Positions 9,443-18,607 of a stretch of DNA of 64,000 bases are shown one piece after another (position 1 is the stretch's first letter; the number at the start of each line of letters is the position of its first letter). This stretch comes from Parasphingopyxis marina (GTDB taxonomy: Bacteria > Pseudomonadota > Alphaproteobacteria > Sphingomonadales > Sphingomonadaceae): assembly GCF_014237875.1 (NCBI RefSeq), contig NZ_JACJVJ010000001.1:422501-486500 (forward strand), in the 5' to 3' direction. The position numbers and the translations under genes are program-made. The notes beneath the pieces were generated by a model. The model ran no database searches. It saw nothing but the letters and a program-made list of their open reading frames with translations, and was not told the origin of the DNA.

Positions 9443-11017
9443 TTGTTTCAGCGCACCGAATTTGAAGGCGGACAGGCAGGCGGCTCGGCCGCCCTTTCCA
9501 TCGATTCCGCCATTCCCCGCTTCGGCGAAGCCTTGCGCGCGCCCGTTTCCGGCGCCGCCAAGGGCGATCCCGGCTGGCGCGATAAGCTCGCCCAGCTTGA
9601 TCTGATCGTCGACCTCGGTTCGCAGATCGGTACCAAAACCTGGTGGCGCGGCACCGCAACCTGCGCGCTGCTGTGCGGCGCGACCCTGCTGCTCGCGCCC
9701 GGGGTCAAGGCGATTCCGACGGCCGCGCCGGTGATGGACCAGACCCAATGGGACGAAGCCCGGGCCCAGGCGATCACGCCGCTGGCCTTTGGCGGCGATA
9801 CCGGACGGCGCATGGCGGCGACCGAAGCGGTCGAACCGCTCGCCAACATGCCCGAACGCCCGCATATCGAACTCTCCGCGACCCTGGGCCGCGGCGACGC
9901 CTTTGCCCGCGTGCTCGAACGCGCCGGTGTCGCGCCCGACGAAGCCAATGAACTGGCAACGATGATCGGCGCGGTGGTGGCGCTCGACGATGTCCGTCCC
10001 GGCACGGTGATGGATATCGTGCTCGGCCGCCGGCCCAACCGCACGGTGCCGCGCCCCGTCGATGCGCTGGCCTTCCGCGCGCGCTTCGATCTCAAGATCG
10101 AGGTCGCCCGGGTGGATGGCGCGCTGCGCGTCAACCCGATCGCCATCGCGGTCGATGAAACGCCGATGCGCATTCGCGGCCGTGTCGGCTCCAGCCTTTA
10201 TCGCTCGGCCCGCGCGGCCGGTGCGCCGCCCTCGGCCATCCAGGAATATCTGCGCGCGATCGGCACGCAGATGTCGGTGTCGGGCGATATCGGCGCCAAC
10301 GCCACGTTCGACATGGTCGTCGAGCATCGCCGCGCCGAAACCGGCGAGGTCGAGATTGGCCGCCTGCTCTATGCGGGCGTCGAACGCGGCGAGCGCCGGA
10401 CGCAGCTTTTGCGCTGGTCGGCGGGCGGGCAGGACCAGTGGTTCGAAGCTTCGGGCGTCGGCCGTTCGACGGGCAGCTGGCTGATGCCGGTTCCGGGCCG
10501 CATCTCTTCGGGCTTCGGCTATCGCCGCCATCCGATCCTAGGGTATCGCCGGATGCACACCGGCCTGGATATCGCGGCCGGCCACGGCACGCCGATCCGC
10601 GCCGCCGCGGCGGGTACGATCAATTTCTCGGGCCGCAACGGCGGCTATGGCAATTATGTCCGGATCAATCATGGCAACGGGCTGCAGACCGCCTATGCCC
10701 ATATGAGCCGGATCGCCGCGTCCAACGGCGCGCATGTGTCGCAGGGCGACGTCATCGGCTATGTCGGATCTACCGGCCTTTCGACCGGCGCACACCTCCA
10801 CTACGAGATGCTGCGCAACGGCCGGAAGGTCGATCCCCGCTCGGTGAGCTTCATCCAGCAGGCGCAGCTGACCGGCGACGAGCTGCGCCGCTTCCGCGCC
10901 ACGCTCGCCAATCTCCTCGAAATCGAGCCTGGCGCCGCGATGGCCCGGCGCGAGAACAGCGAAGGCGGAGAGACGGCGGCGAACGCCCGCAGCGCGGGCG
11001 CGTCGACCCGCAGCTAG
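9443..11017 (+). CDS. M23-family (LytM) metallopeptidase
   Basis: The protein has 524 residues. The start is TTG at 9443 with GGAG 11 bases upstream; no in-frame ATG lies nearby. A cytoplasmic N-terminus of ~70 residues precedes one membrane segment (ATCALLCGATLLLAPGVKAI). A LysM/OapA-like spacer region follows (GRGDAFARVLERAGVAPDEA). The C-terminal LytM domain at ~360-460 has zinc ligands in HTGLD and HLHYE, so it should be an active peptidoglycan endopeptidase. An Arg/Ala-rich tail follows. A CtrA-type site upstream suggests cell-cycle control. A terminator is shared with the convergent HerA gene. Confidence 0.9.
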   Translation: MFQRTEFEGGQAGGSAALSIDSAIPRFGEALRAPVSGAAKGDPGWRDKLAQLDLIVDLGSQIGTKTWWRGTATCALLCGATLLLAPGVKAIPTAAPVMDQTQWDEARAQAITPLAFGGDTGRRMAATEAVEPLANMPERPHIELSATLGRGDAFARVLERAGVAPDEANELATMIGAVVALDDVRPGTVMDIVLGRRPNRTVPRPVDALAFRARFDLKIEVARVDGALRVNPIAIAVDETPMRIRGRVGSSLYRSARAAGAPPSAIQEYLRAIGTQMSVSGDIGANATFDMVVEHRRAETGEVEIGRLLYAGVERGERRTQLLRWSAGGQDQWFEASGVGRSTGSWLMPVPGRISSGFGYRRHPILGYRRMHTGLDIAAGHGTPIRAAAAGTINFSGRNGGYGNYVRINHGNGLQTAYAHMSRIAASNGAHVSQGDVIGYVGSTGLSTGAHLHYEMLRNGRKVDPRSVSFIQQAQLTGDELRRFRATLANLLEIEPGAAMARRENSEGGETAANARSAGASTRS

Positions 11018-11039
11018 TTTCCACCAGGAACCGCAAAGG

Positions 11040-11076
11040 AAAAGGCCGCCCCCGCTATTGGCGGGAACGGCCTTTT
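11040..11076 (+). terminator. Bidirectional terminator between peptidase and HerA genes
   Basis: Nine-base outer stem AAAAGGCCG/CGGCCTTTT with an inner CCCGC/GCGGG stem, placed between two convergent stops. A- and T-runs flank both sides, so it can serve both genes. Confidence 0.88.
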
Positions 11077-11093
11077 GAAAGCATAGCGAGAGG

Positions 11094-12779
11094 CTAGCGG
11101 CCCTGGCTGCGCCAGCGCTTGATCGTGCGCTCGACGATGCCGGCTTCGTCGCCGGTCTGGGTCCAGAGTTCGGAGAAGAGCGGATCGCCCGATGCGGGGC
11201 GCTTTTCTTCTTCGAGATTGTCGAAGGCGATGCGGACGGGCACCGAAACGCCCTCGCCGCAGACGATGACTTCGCGGTTCCGCAGGGCCGGGATCACATC
11301 GAGAAAGCCGCGCGCGCCTTCGGGCATCGCGGAGCGGACATGCGCCTGATCTCGGTCGTTGTTGAGGCGCATGGCGAGGATCGTGCCGCATTGCGAAAGC
11401 ACGCCCTCGGCAAGGTCGGACGGACGCTGGGTCACCAGGCCCAGCGAAACGCCGTATTTACGGCCTTCCTTGGCGATCCGGGCGAGGATCTTGCCGACCG
11501 CGCTGTCGCCGTCGATATGGCCGGCCGGGATGTAGCGGTGGGCCTCTTCGCAGACGAGCAGGATCGGGCGCTTGGCTTCGTTGCGCGACCAGATCGCATA
11601 GTCGAACACCATGCGCGAAAGCACGGCGACCACCACCGAGGTGATGTCGGAAGGCACGCCCGACACGTCGACGATCGAAATCGGCTTGCCGTTGCCGGGC
11701 AGGCGGAACACCTTGGCGATGAACTCGGCCATCGTGTCGCCGACGAGCATGCCGGAAAACATGAAGCTGTAGCGCGGATCCGCCTTCAGCTCTTCGAGCT
11801 TGGATTTGAGGCGCATGTAAGGCGCGGTATCTTTCGCCGAATCCAGATGGCCCATTTCGGTCGTGATGTTCGAAATCAGGTCGGACAGCATATAGGGAAT
11901 CGGGCTGTCGACGGTGAGCTGCGGAATCTCTTCGGCAAGCCGGTTCTTGTTGCGCGCGGCCAGCAGGCATTTGGCAAGGATGTCGCGATCGCGTTGCTTG
12001 TCCGCGCCCGTCGTCGTGATCAGGACTTCGCAATGTTCCTCAAAGTTCATCAGCCAATAGGGAAGCTGGATATTGTTGACGTCGAAAATCTCGCCCGCGC
12101 CCTTGAACGCGGCGCTATATTCGCCGTGCGGATCGACCATCACGATATGGCCTTCGGGGGCGAGCTCGCAGATCCGGTGCAGGATCAGCGCGACGCTGGT
12201 CGATTTACCGGTACCGGTCGATCCCAGCACCGCGAAATGCTTGCCCAGCATCGCATCGACATACAGCGCGCCGCGAATATCCTTGGTCGGATAAACATTG
12301 CCGATCTCGATATGGGCGCGGTTTTCGGCCGCGAACATCTGGCGCATGTCCATGTCCGACACGGCGAGCACCGGCGTGCCGGGTATCGGAAAGCGGGTGA
12401 CGCCGCGGCGGAAACCGCTGACGCCGGTTGAGCCGGGGATCGCGACGCCTTCGCCGAGAAAGTCGATATAGGCCGTTACATGGCTCGGATCGTCGGGATT
12501 GGCGGAGAGCGTACGGACATTGGCGACAAGCCAGGAATCGCCGACCTTCATTTTCACCTGGCTGCCGACCTGGCCGGCCATGGCGAGCGTGGGATCTTCT
12601 ACGGTCCGCACTTTTTTCAGCATTTCGGCATCGACCGCGATCCGCGAGCCGGAGCCCGCAATCTCGATCACCTTGCCGATGATGACGCCCTTTTCGGGCG
12701 AATCCTGAACGGCGGAAAGGCTGCTGCCCTCGGCGTTTTCGTCTTCAGCTACCGGCCGGAAAGTGCCCAAATCGTCCAT
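11094..12779 (-). CDS. HerA-like ATP-binding protein (DUF87)
   Basis: This is a 561-residue soluble ATPase. The start at 12779 has AGGTGG nine bases upstream; a longer ORF to 12830 lacks support. An N-terminal HAS-barrel-like beta domain (~30-140) precedes the HerA/FtsK-type P-loop AVLGSTGTGKSTSVALIL near residue 186. Walker B is ILLVCEEAHRYIP, and GLVTQRPSDLAEGVLSQCGT is a sensor-like segment. HerA ATPases pump or translocate DNA, often with NurA nuclease, but no nurA is adjacent. This stand-alone form is common in alphaproteobacteria. Whether it acts in repair or in defence is open. Confidence 0.9.
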   Translation of the reverse strand: MDDLGTFRPVAEDENAEGSSLSAVQDSPEKGVIIGKVIEIAGSGSRIAVDAEMLKKVRTVEDPTLAMAGQVGSQVKMKVGDSWLVANVRTLSANPDDPSHVTAYIDFLGEGVAIPGSTGVSGFRRGVTRFPIPGTPVLAVSDMDMRQMFAAENRAHIEIGNVYPTKDIRGALYVDAMLGKHFAVLGSTGTGKSTSVALILHRICELAPEGHIVMVDPHGEYSAAFKGAGEIFDVNNIQLPYWLMNFEEHCEVLITTTGADKQRDRDILAKCLLAARNKNRLAEEIPQLTVDSPIPYMLSDLISNITTEMGHLDSAKDTAPYMRLKSKLEELKADPRYSFMFSGMLVGDTMAEFIAKVFRLPGNGKPISIVDVSGVPSDITSVVVAVLSRMVFDYAIWSRNEAKRPILLVCEEAHRYIPAGHIDGDSAVGKILARIAKEGRKYGVSLGLVTQRPSDLAEGVLSQCGTILAMRLNNDRDQAHVRSAMPEGARGFLDVIPALRNREVIVCGEGVSVPVRIAFDNLEEEKRPASGDPLFSELWTQTGDEAGIVERTIKRWRSQGR

Positions 12780-12872
12780 GCCAAAACCACCTTGCCCTAG
12801 AGTTTTCGATTGGCCCGGGCCTAGCAGCACAAGGGTAAATATTTCGCTTACCCTGAATCCGGGCCCGTCGGG

Positions 12873-13634
12873 CTAGAGACGGCGGAAAACCGCGCCTGCG
12901 ATCCAGCCGAGCAGCAGCGAGAGGATCACGGCGGCAAGGCCGTAGAAAAAGCCATGTTCGGCCGAAGCGGTGGCGACGAAACGTTCGAAACCCGATTTGC
13001 CGATCCGGATCTCGCGCACTTCGCCCGCCAATACGCGTCCGTCCTGGATGAGGAAGGTTTCGGCGGTATATTCGCCAACCGGCACGCGCGCCGGAATGTC
13101 GATCCGCGCGCTGTAGAGCACGCCCTCGGTAACTTCGACCGCATCGGGCTGCTCGATATAAAGGCCGTTGCGGCTGCGCAGCTCGACCAGCCCTTCCTCG
13201 AAGCGCCGGGCTTCCTCGGACGGATTGGCGCTGGCGGGCGAAAGCTGCAGGCTGTCGACGCCGAGTTCGTAGATCGCGGCCGTGCGTTCGTCGACGATGT
13301 CGCGCATCGGCCGGGCGCTGGCGATCGCGTAGAAAGCCGGCGCCGAGCGGAACCGCGCCTGCGCGGCGTTGATCCAGATCCCCATGCGCTGCTGCTTTTC
13401 GCGCAGCAGGATCGATTGCTCGGGCCCCTTGAGCACGACGACGATATCGACGGGATCTTCCGGCACACGGCCGCCGGGATACAGGATCGCGCCGAACACC
13501 ATCAGTTCGGAACCGGTGAAACTGTAGATGATCTCGATCTCTTCCTGGTCGACGGCGGGCACGAGACGCGGACGGGCCTGGCCCAGCAGCATCGGCACGA
13601 GCGCCAGGAACAGAAGGAGGCGGATCCGGTTCAC
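12873..13634 (-). CDS. TIGR02186 family membrane protein
   Basis: The protein has 253 residues. The start is a GTG overlapping the TauE stop (GTGA at 13634-13631), so it is translationally coupled. A signal peptide (~5-18) precedes a beta-rich extracytoplasmic domain (EEIEIIYSFTGSELMVFGAI, then VVVLKGPEQSILLREKQQRM). One C-terminal membrane segment, FYGLAAVILSLLLGWIAGAV, closes it. The family is consistently found beside TauE/SafE permeases in alphaproteobacteria and is of unknown function; a role as an extracytoplasmic partner of the permease is inferred. Confidence 0.85.
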   Translation of the reverse strand: MNRIRLLLFLALVPMLLGQARPRLVPAVDQEEIEIIYSFTGSELMVFGAILYPGGRVPEDPVDIVVVLKGPEQSILLREKQQRMGIWINAAQARFRSAPAFYAIASARPMRDIVDERTAAIYELGVDSLQLSPASANPSEEARRFEEGLVELRSRNGLYIEQPDAVEVTEGVLYSARIDIPARVPVGEYTAETFLIQDGRVLAGEVREIRIGKSGFERFVATASAEHGFFYGLAAVILSLLLGWIAGAVFRRL

Positions 13635-14545
13635 GAGATTTCGATCGAATAGATTTCGTCGGGCCGCCAGCCGAGGCCGAGCGCCATGCGGATCGCGACC
13701 ATGATGACGAGCGCGGCGAGGACGAGGCGCAGCCATTCGGCGTTGATCCGCGTCGAGAGCCGCGCGCCGATCTGCGCGCCGGTGACGCTGCCGATCAGCA
13801 ACAGCACGGCGAGGACGATATCGACCGCATGGGTCGTCATCGCATGAACCATCGTCGTCGCCGCCGCCACGAACAGGATCTGGAACAGCGAGGTGCCGAC
13901 GACCACACGCGTCGACATGCCGAGAATGTAAATCATGCCGGGGACGAGGATGAAACCGCCGCCGATGCCCAGCATCACGGTGAGCGTGCCGACGGCAAAG
14001 CCGAGCCCGAGCGGGGCGAGCGGCGAGATATAGAGCCCGGAGCCATAGAAGCGCCAGCGCAGCGGCAGGCTGGCGACGATCGGATGATGGCGGCGTGCGG
14101 GCGGCTTTATCGGAATGCCCGTGCGCCGCGCCTGGATCACCGTCCAGGCCTCGCGGATCATCAGCACGCCGATGCCGACGAGCAGGATGATGTAGAGGAT
14201 CGAGACGACGACATCGATCTGTCCGGCCTTTTGCAGCTCCAGAAACAGGAAGCCGCCGAGAATCGTGCCGAATATGCCGCCGACGATCAGCACGGCGCCC
14301 ATCCGGAAATCGACGCCCTTGCGCTGGGAATGGGCGGCCACGCCCGAAACGCTGGCGCCCGTAATCTGGGTGGTTGCGGAAGCGACGGCGACGGCCGGCG
14401 ATATCCCGGAGAAGATCAGAAGCGGCGTCGTCAGGAAGCCGCCGCCGACGCCGAACATGCCCGAAAGCACGCCGACCAGGCCGCCCAGCAGGATGATGAG
14501 CAGCGCATTGACGGAGATTTCGGCGATCGGGAGATAGATATCCAT
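13631..14545 (-). CDS. TauE/SafE-family anion permease
   Basis: The 304-residue polytopic membrane protein has the duplicated family motifs, GMFGVGGGFLTTPLLIFSGI in the first half and VMLGIGGGFILVPGMIYILG in the second. About eight membrane segments are visible. TauE/SafE proteins export sulfite, sulfoacetate or related organosulfur anions. The substrate here is not shown by the sequence. Its stop overlaps the start of the TIGR02186 gene, forming a two-gene unit. Confidence 0.9.
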   Translation of the reverse strand: MDIYLPIAEISVNALLIILLGGLVGVLSGMFGVGGGFLTTPLLIFSGISPAVAVASATTQITGASVSGVAAHSQRKGVDFRMGAVLIVGGIFGTILGGFLFLELQKAGQIDVVVSILYIILLVGIGVLMIREAWTVIQARRTGIPIKPPARRHHPIVASLPLRWRFYGSGLYISPLAPLGLGFAVGTLTVMLGIGGGFILVPGMIYILGMSTRVVVGTSLFQILFVAAATTMVHAMTTHAVDIVLAVLLLIGSVTGAQIGARLSTRINAEWLRLVLAALVIMVAIRMALGLGWRPDEIYSIEIS

Positions 14546-14645
14546 CGTGTCCCGGGCCTACCGTTTTTCACGAGGCGGCGGAAGATGGAGTCTGGCGTTC
14601 CAGCCCGGCAATTACCGTCCCGAAACCGGCCCGGAAAAGCGGACT

Positions 14646-15713
14646 CTAGAAATCGGCGCCCAGGGTGAGCGCCGGGCCCGATCCCGGGCTGGCCGATCCG
14701 GCGACCCTCTCCCGCCAGCTGAGCGAAAGGCGGACATTGCCCTCGGCCGCGGGAAGGCGGAGCACCGCTTCGGGGCCGATATCGACGCGCGAGGCGCCCG
14801 GTTGGGCGGCGGCCCAGGCTGCGCCGCCAATCGACAGCGTCGTGTGCGGGGCCACGCGGATCGGTCGGGTAACGGCGGCATTGGCATCGACGAAAAGGTC
14901 GCGGCGATCGAGCCCGACGATGCCGGCCTGTGCATAGCCGTCGAACTCCAGCCCGAAGGGAAGGGGGCGCCGGTAGAGCCCGGCCGCCGCGCCCAGCGAC
15001 CAGGCGTTGCGCCCGCCCCGTTCGATGGCGATCCGGCGCTCCGCGAGGATTTCGAGCGGGATGTCTGGCGACGGGCGCAGCGCGAGCCCGATCGCCGCCT
15101 CGCCGCCGTCCGCGCCCTCGAGCGGACGCGAGGCGCGTGCGATCGCCGCGATCTCGGTGCGGCGGGTGCGGCCAAGGCTGTACTGGACGCGTACGCCCGC
15201 CTGGCTGCCGCCGAGCTCGCCGCCTTCCGCCAGAGCGCGCGGCCCGCTTCCCGATCGCCATTGCCCCCAAAAGGCGACCCGCCAGGGCGAATATTCCTCG
15301 GCCCGGTTGTGATAGCCGCTATCGGCGGGCAGCGGTCGCCGGGCAAAGCGCATCAGCATCGGCTGCGCGAACGAAGGCGTGAAGGCGGCGATCCACATCT
15401 GCTGGCGGCGACGATCGTCCCGGCGGGCGGATCGGGCCGGGGCGCCGGGGGCCGGCGCCATGGCCGGGCGCGCATAGGGATCGCGCAGAACGAGGAACGG
15501 CCGTGGGTGCGGGGCCGCGCGGGCCGGGTTGCGAACTACATTCTCGTCGGAAATCGGCGATTCCGCCTCGGCCCGCCGCAGCGGAGGAAATCCGGGGATC
15601 GGCAAGGGGAGCGCCTGGGGCGCGTCGGCTGCGGCGAACCAGAAGCTCAGCCTTACGCCGATCCACAGGGTCAGGACGCCGGCGACAAAACGGATCGGCG
15701 GCGTGAACCGCAT
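14646..15713 (-). CDS. Outer-membrane beta-barrel-like protein coupled to glycosyltransferase
   Basis: This is a 355-residue protein whose ATG shares one base with the glycosyltransferase stop (TAATG at 15715-15711). A much longer ORF extending into the glycosyltransferase antisense frame is spurious. An N-terminal signal or anchor (FVAGVLTLWIGVRLSFWFAA) is followed by a Pro/Arg-rich linker. From ~150 to the end come alternating strands (VRVQYSLGRTRRTEIAAIAR, then AAGLYRRPLPFGLEFDGYAQ) that close in LGADF, as expected of an outer-membrane barrel. By context it may be the counterpart of NfrA's C-terminal barrel; I am not sure of this homology. Confidence 0.65.
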   Translation of the reverse strand: MRFTPPIRFVAGVLTLWIGVRLSFWFAAADAPQALPLPIPGFPPLRRAEAESPISDENVVRNPARAAPHPRPFLVLRDPYARPAMAPAPGAPARSARRDDRRRQQMWIAAFTPSFAQPMLMRFARRPLPADSGYHNRAEEYSPWRVAFWGQWRSGSGPRALAEGGELGGSQAGVRVQYSLGRTRRTEIAAIARASRPLEGADGGEAAIGLALRPSPDIPLEILAERRIAIERGGRNAWSLGAAAGLYRRPLPFGLEFDGYAQAGIVGLDRRDLFVDANAAVTRPIRVAPHTTLSIGGAAWAAAQPGASRVDIGPEAVLRLPAAEGNVRLSLSWRERVAGSASPGSGPALTLGADF

Positions 15714-17101
15714 TACCGGATCTCCGCAATTGCCGGGAAGACATGGTCTGTCTTGTCCCATTGCGGCCTGCGATCGCGCGGGGCGAAGAGATAGCCCGTC
15801 ACCGCGCGGCGCGCGGCCATCATGGCGATGATGTTGCCGATCACCGCGCGGGGTATCGCCAGCAATCCTTCCATCCAGCCATAGGTCTTGCCCGTGAAAA
15901 AGGCGCGCACCACGAGCCGCCAGCTCAACAAGGCGGCGTTGACCTGCAGCAGCAATATCAGGCCCCGGGGCGGCACCGGCAATGTATAGGAGGTCGTCAG
16001 CGAGACGAGCAGGAGCGCAAAGGCGAGGACCATGGCGAGATAGGCCGCCGAGAGGATGAGCGCGGCGAGAATCGAGCTGCGGTCGCGCAGCCGCATTCCG
16101 AAATCGGCCGCCCCGCGATGCCAGCCGAGCCGTTCCCAGCCATATAGCGCGATGCCCTGCACCCAGCGCGTTTTCTGCCGCACGGCCGCGCCGAGCGTGG
16201 CCGGAAAATGGCTGCGGATCGCGATCGGTTCGCCGTCCGGTTCTTCGCGCACGCGCACGAAGCGCCCGCTGGCGCCCCGTTCGGCGATGCTGAGGCCCAG
16301 TTCGTAATCCTCCGTCAGGCTGTCGGGCTGGAAAGGTGCGCCGCCGCGTTCGTCCGCGATCTTCTGCAGGATGTCGCGGCGGATGGCGCAGCCGACGCCG
16401 GCGGAGGGAACGCCGGCGCGCAGCGCGTCGCGAACCACGAGATCCTTGCCATGGGCTTCGGCGAATTCGTCGCAATAATGGCCTGCGATCCAGCGTGAGC
16501 GGATATCCGGCAGCGGCACGACCGGGATCTGGACGAGCGCATGATGCTCGATCATCGTGTCGAACAGCGGAATTTCGCGGGCATGGACGAGATCCTCGGC
16601 ATCGTGAAGGATCACGGATTTGAACCGGGTCGCCATGCGGCGCTCCTCGGCGACCAACACGTGGTACAGCGTGTTCAGGCAATCGGCCTTGGTCGTCGGC
16701 CCCGCCTGGCTGTTGATCACGACACGGATATTGGGTTGCCGCGCGGCGACCGCCTGGACCTCGGCGATCGTGCCCGGGTCGTTGGCATAGCAGCCCACGA
16801 AGAGGCGATAATCCTGTCCGGCGAAACGCCAGCCGGTGGTTTCCAGCATCGTGCCGATAACGCCTGTCTCTTGCCAGGCCGGCACGAAGACCGCGTGGCA
16901 ACCCGGCCGGGCCGGGCGCGGCAAGTCCGCGATATGTGTTTCGTCCCGGGCTTTGCCGAACAGGCGTTTGAGCTGGAGACCGATCCACAGCCCGTCGATG
17001 ACGAGGTCTCCCAGCGCGCCGACGAGAAAGCCCGCCGCCGCGAACAGCGCCAGTTCTCTCACCGCGATCTCGGCGATCGCCAACAGCGGCTCGACCCCCA
17101 A
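15713..17101 (-). CDS. NfrB-like glycosyltransferase family 2 membrane protein
   Basis: The protein has 462 residues. A first membrane segment (~18-40) precedes the catalytic domain. Motifs are HAVFVPAWQETGVIGTML, the DxD-like LHDAEDLVH, the acceptor acid in LTEDYELGL and QKTRWVQGIALYGW (QxxRW). Three or four C-terminal membrane segments follow. This arrangement is that of processive inner-membrane GT2 enzymes such as E. coli NfrB, part of the phage N4 receptor, which makes a surface polysaccharide. The coupled barrel gene downstream suggests an export path across the outer membrane. Confidence 0.87.
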   Translation of the reverse strand: MGVEPLLAIAEIAVRELALFAAAGFLVGALGDLVIDGLWIGLQLKRLFGKARDETHIADLPRPARPGCHAVFVPAWQETGVIGTMLETTGWRFAGQDYRLFVGCYANDPGTIAEVQAVAARQPNIRVVINSQAGPTTKADCLNTLYHVLVAEERRMATRFKSVILHDAEDLVHAREIPLFDTMIEHHALVQIPVVPLPDIRSRWIAGHYCDEFAEAHGKDLVVRDALRAGVPSAGVGCAIRRDILQKIADERGGAPFQPDSLTEDYELGLSIAERGASGRFVRVREEPDGEPIAIRSHFPATLGAAVRQKTRWVQGIALYGWERLGWHRGAADFGMRLRDRSSILAALILSAAYLAMVLAFALLLVSLTTSYTLPVPPRGLILLLQVNAALLSWRLVVRAFFTGKTYGWMEGLLAIPRAVIGNIIAMMAARRAVTGYLFAPRDRRPQWDKTDHVFPAIAEIR

Positions 17102-17243
17102 GCTTGCCCCCTTTCGCCGGTTGCAAGCCTAGTCGAGCCTTCCTACCTCGGACAAGGCGAAATCGCGCCTCAAGTGCGGTTCCGGCGGTTTTCATCGGCC
17201 GGATTTGCCTTTAGAGCCAGTGCCGAAACCAAGAGGAGTGATC

Positions 17244-18548
17244 ATGGCTGAACGTACAGGTGTCCGATCCGCACTGCGCGCTTTCCTGCGCAGCGAGGCT
17301 TCGGGCGGTATCGTTCTCATGGTCGCTGCCGTGCTGGCGATGATCGTCGCCAACGGTCCGCTGTACGGGGACTATCATCACATCCTCCACGACGTGCCGA
17401 TGGGCCGCCTGCCGGGCTCGCATCACACGATGAACCTGCACATGTGGATCAACGATGCGCTGATGGCGATTTTCTTCCTGTTCGTCGGGCTCGAGATCAA
17501 GCGCGAATTCATCGACGGGCGGCTGGCCACATGGGAGCGGCGGCGATTGCCGGTGATGGCGGCGGCCGCGGGCATGGTCGTGCCTGCGCTCATCTATCTG
17601 TTTTTCGTGTCCGGTCACCCCGAAAGCGCGACGCTAACCAATGGCTGGGCGATTCCGGCGGCCACCGATATCGCCTTTGCGATCGGCGTGCTGGCGCTGC
17701 TCGGCAAGCGCGCGCCGACATCGCTCAAACTGTTCCTCGTCACCGTCGCGATCGTCGACGATATGGGCGCGGTCGCGATCATCGCGCTCGTCTATACGGC
17801 CGATCTCAACACGCTCGCGCTGCTGGGCGCGGCGGTGGTGATGATCGTCATGTGGTGGATGGGGCGATCGGGCATCGTCAAGATCTGGCCCTATCTGATC
17901 GCAGGCACCCTCCTTTGGTATCTGGTCTTCCTGTCGGGCGTCCACGCCACCATCGCCGGCGTGCTGACCGCAATGATGGTGCCGCTGCGCAAGACGCCGG
18001 GCGCGCCCGATGCGCAGGATTCGACGCTCCACCGGCTGGAACATGCGCTCGACTGGCCGGTCGCCTTCCTGATCGTGCCGCTGTTCGGTTTCGCCAATGC
18101 CGGCGTGTCGATGGCCGGGCTGGGGATGGAGCATATCTTCGCGCCGCTGCCGCTCGCCATCGCCGCGGGCCTGTTCTTCGGCAAGCAGGTCGGCATTTTC
18201 GGCAGCGTCTGGATCGCCGTGAAGATGGGCGTCGCCGGCAAGCTGCGCGGCGCGACCTGGCTGCAGATATACGGCACCGCTCTGCTTTGCGGCATCGGTT
18301 TCACGATGAGCCTGTTCATCGGCGCGCTGGCCTTTCCCGGCAACCAGGAACTGATCGAGGAAGCGAAGATCGGCGTGCTCATGGGATCCTTCGTCTCGGC
18401 GCTCATCGGCTATCTGGTGCTGCGCTTTGCGCCGCTCCACAAGCATCATGACGAGATCGAGGCCGCGGAAGCCGGCGAAATCGAGCGTGACGGCGACGTC
18501 GAAACGGTGTCCGAGGCATTGGCCGCCCGCAAGGCCCCCGCGCGCTGA
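17244..18548 (+). CDS. nhaA: Na+/H+ antiporter NhaA
   Basis: The 434-residue protein starts at 17244 behind a good GAGGAG at 17234; the upstream ATG at 17205 is not needed. About 12 membrane segments are visible. Family motifs are SGGIVLMVAAVLAMIVANGP at the N-terminus, GLEIKREFIDG, and the ion-binding Asp pair in VAIVDDMGAVAIIALVY. An acidic C-terminal tail follows. The protein exchanges protons for sodium across the inner membrane and is usually most active at alkaline pH. It appears monocistronic. Confidence 0.96.
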   Translation: MAERTGVRSALRAFLRSEASGGIVLMVAAVLAMIVANGPLYGDYHHILHDVPMGRLPGSHHTMNLHMWINDALMAIFFLFVGLEIKREFIDGRLATWERRRLPVMAAAAGMVVPALIYLFFVSGHPESATLTNGWAIPAATDIAFAIGVLALLGKRAPTSLKLFLVTVAIVDDMGAVAIIALVYTADLNTLALLGAAVVMIVMWWMGRSGIVKIWPYLIAGTLLWYLVFLSGVHATIAGVLTAMMVPLRKTPGAPDAQDSTLHRLEHALDWPVAFLIVPLFGFANAGVSMAGLGMEHIFAPLPLAIAAGLFFGKQVGIFGSVWIAVKMGVAGKLRGATWLQIYGTALLCGIGFTMSLFIGALAFPGNQELIEEAKIGVLMGSFVSALIGYLVLRFAPLHKHHDEIEAAEAGEIERDGDVETVSEALAARKAPAR

Positions 18549-18571
18549 GGCTTGCGATCCGGCCAACCTTG

Positions 18572-18593
18572 CTGTATTAATCAAGCAATACAG
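18572..18593 (+). promoter_or_regulatory. Inverted repeat upstream of GIN-domain gene
   Basis: Perfect 7-bp arms CTGTATT and AATACAG are separated by eight bases, ending two bases before the GAGGAG ribosome site. It is a plausible operator or promoter element; no regulator gene is adjacent. Confidence 0.45.
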
Positions 18594-18607
18594 TGAGGAG
18601 AGTCGCA

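Noticed and set aside
15714-17195. N-terminal extension that would fuse the barrel protein to ~490 extra residues
   Set aside because: It is an out-of-frame reading of the glycosyltransferase, which has clear GT2 motifs and a TAATG junction.
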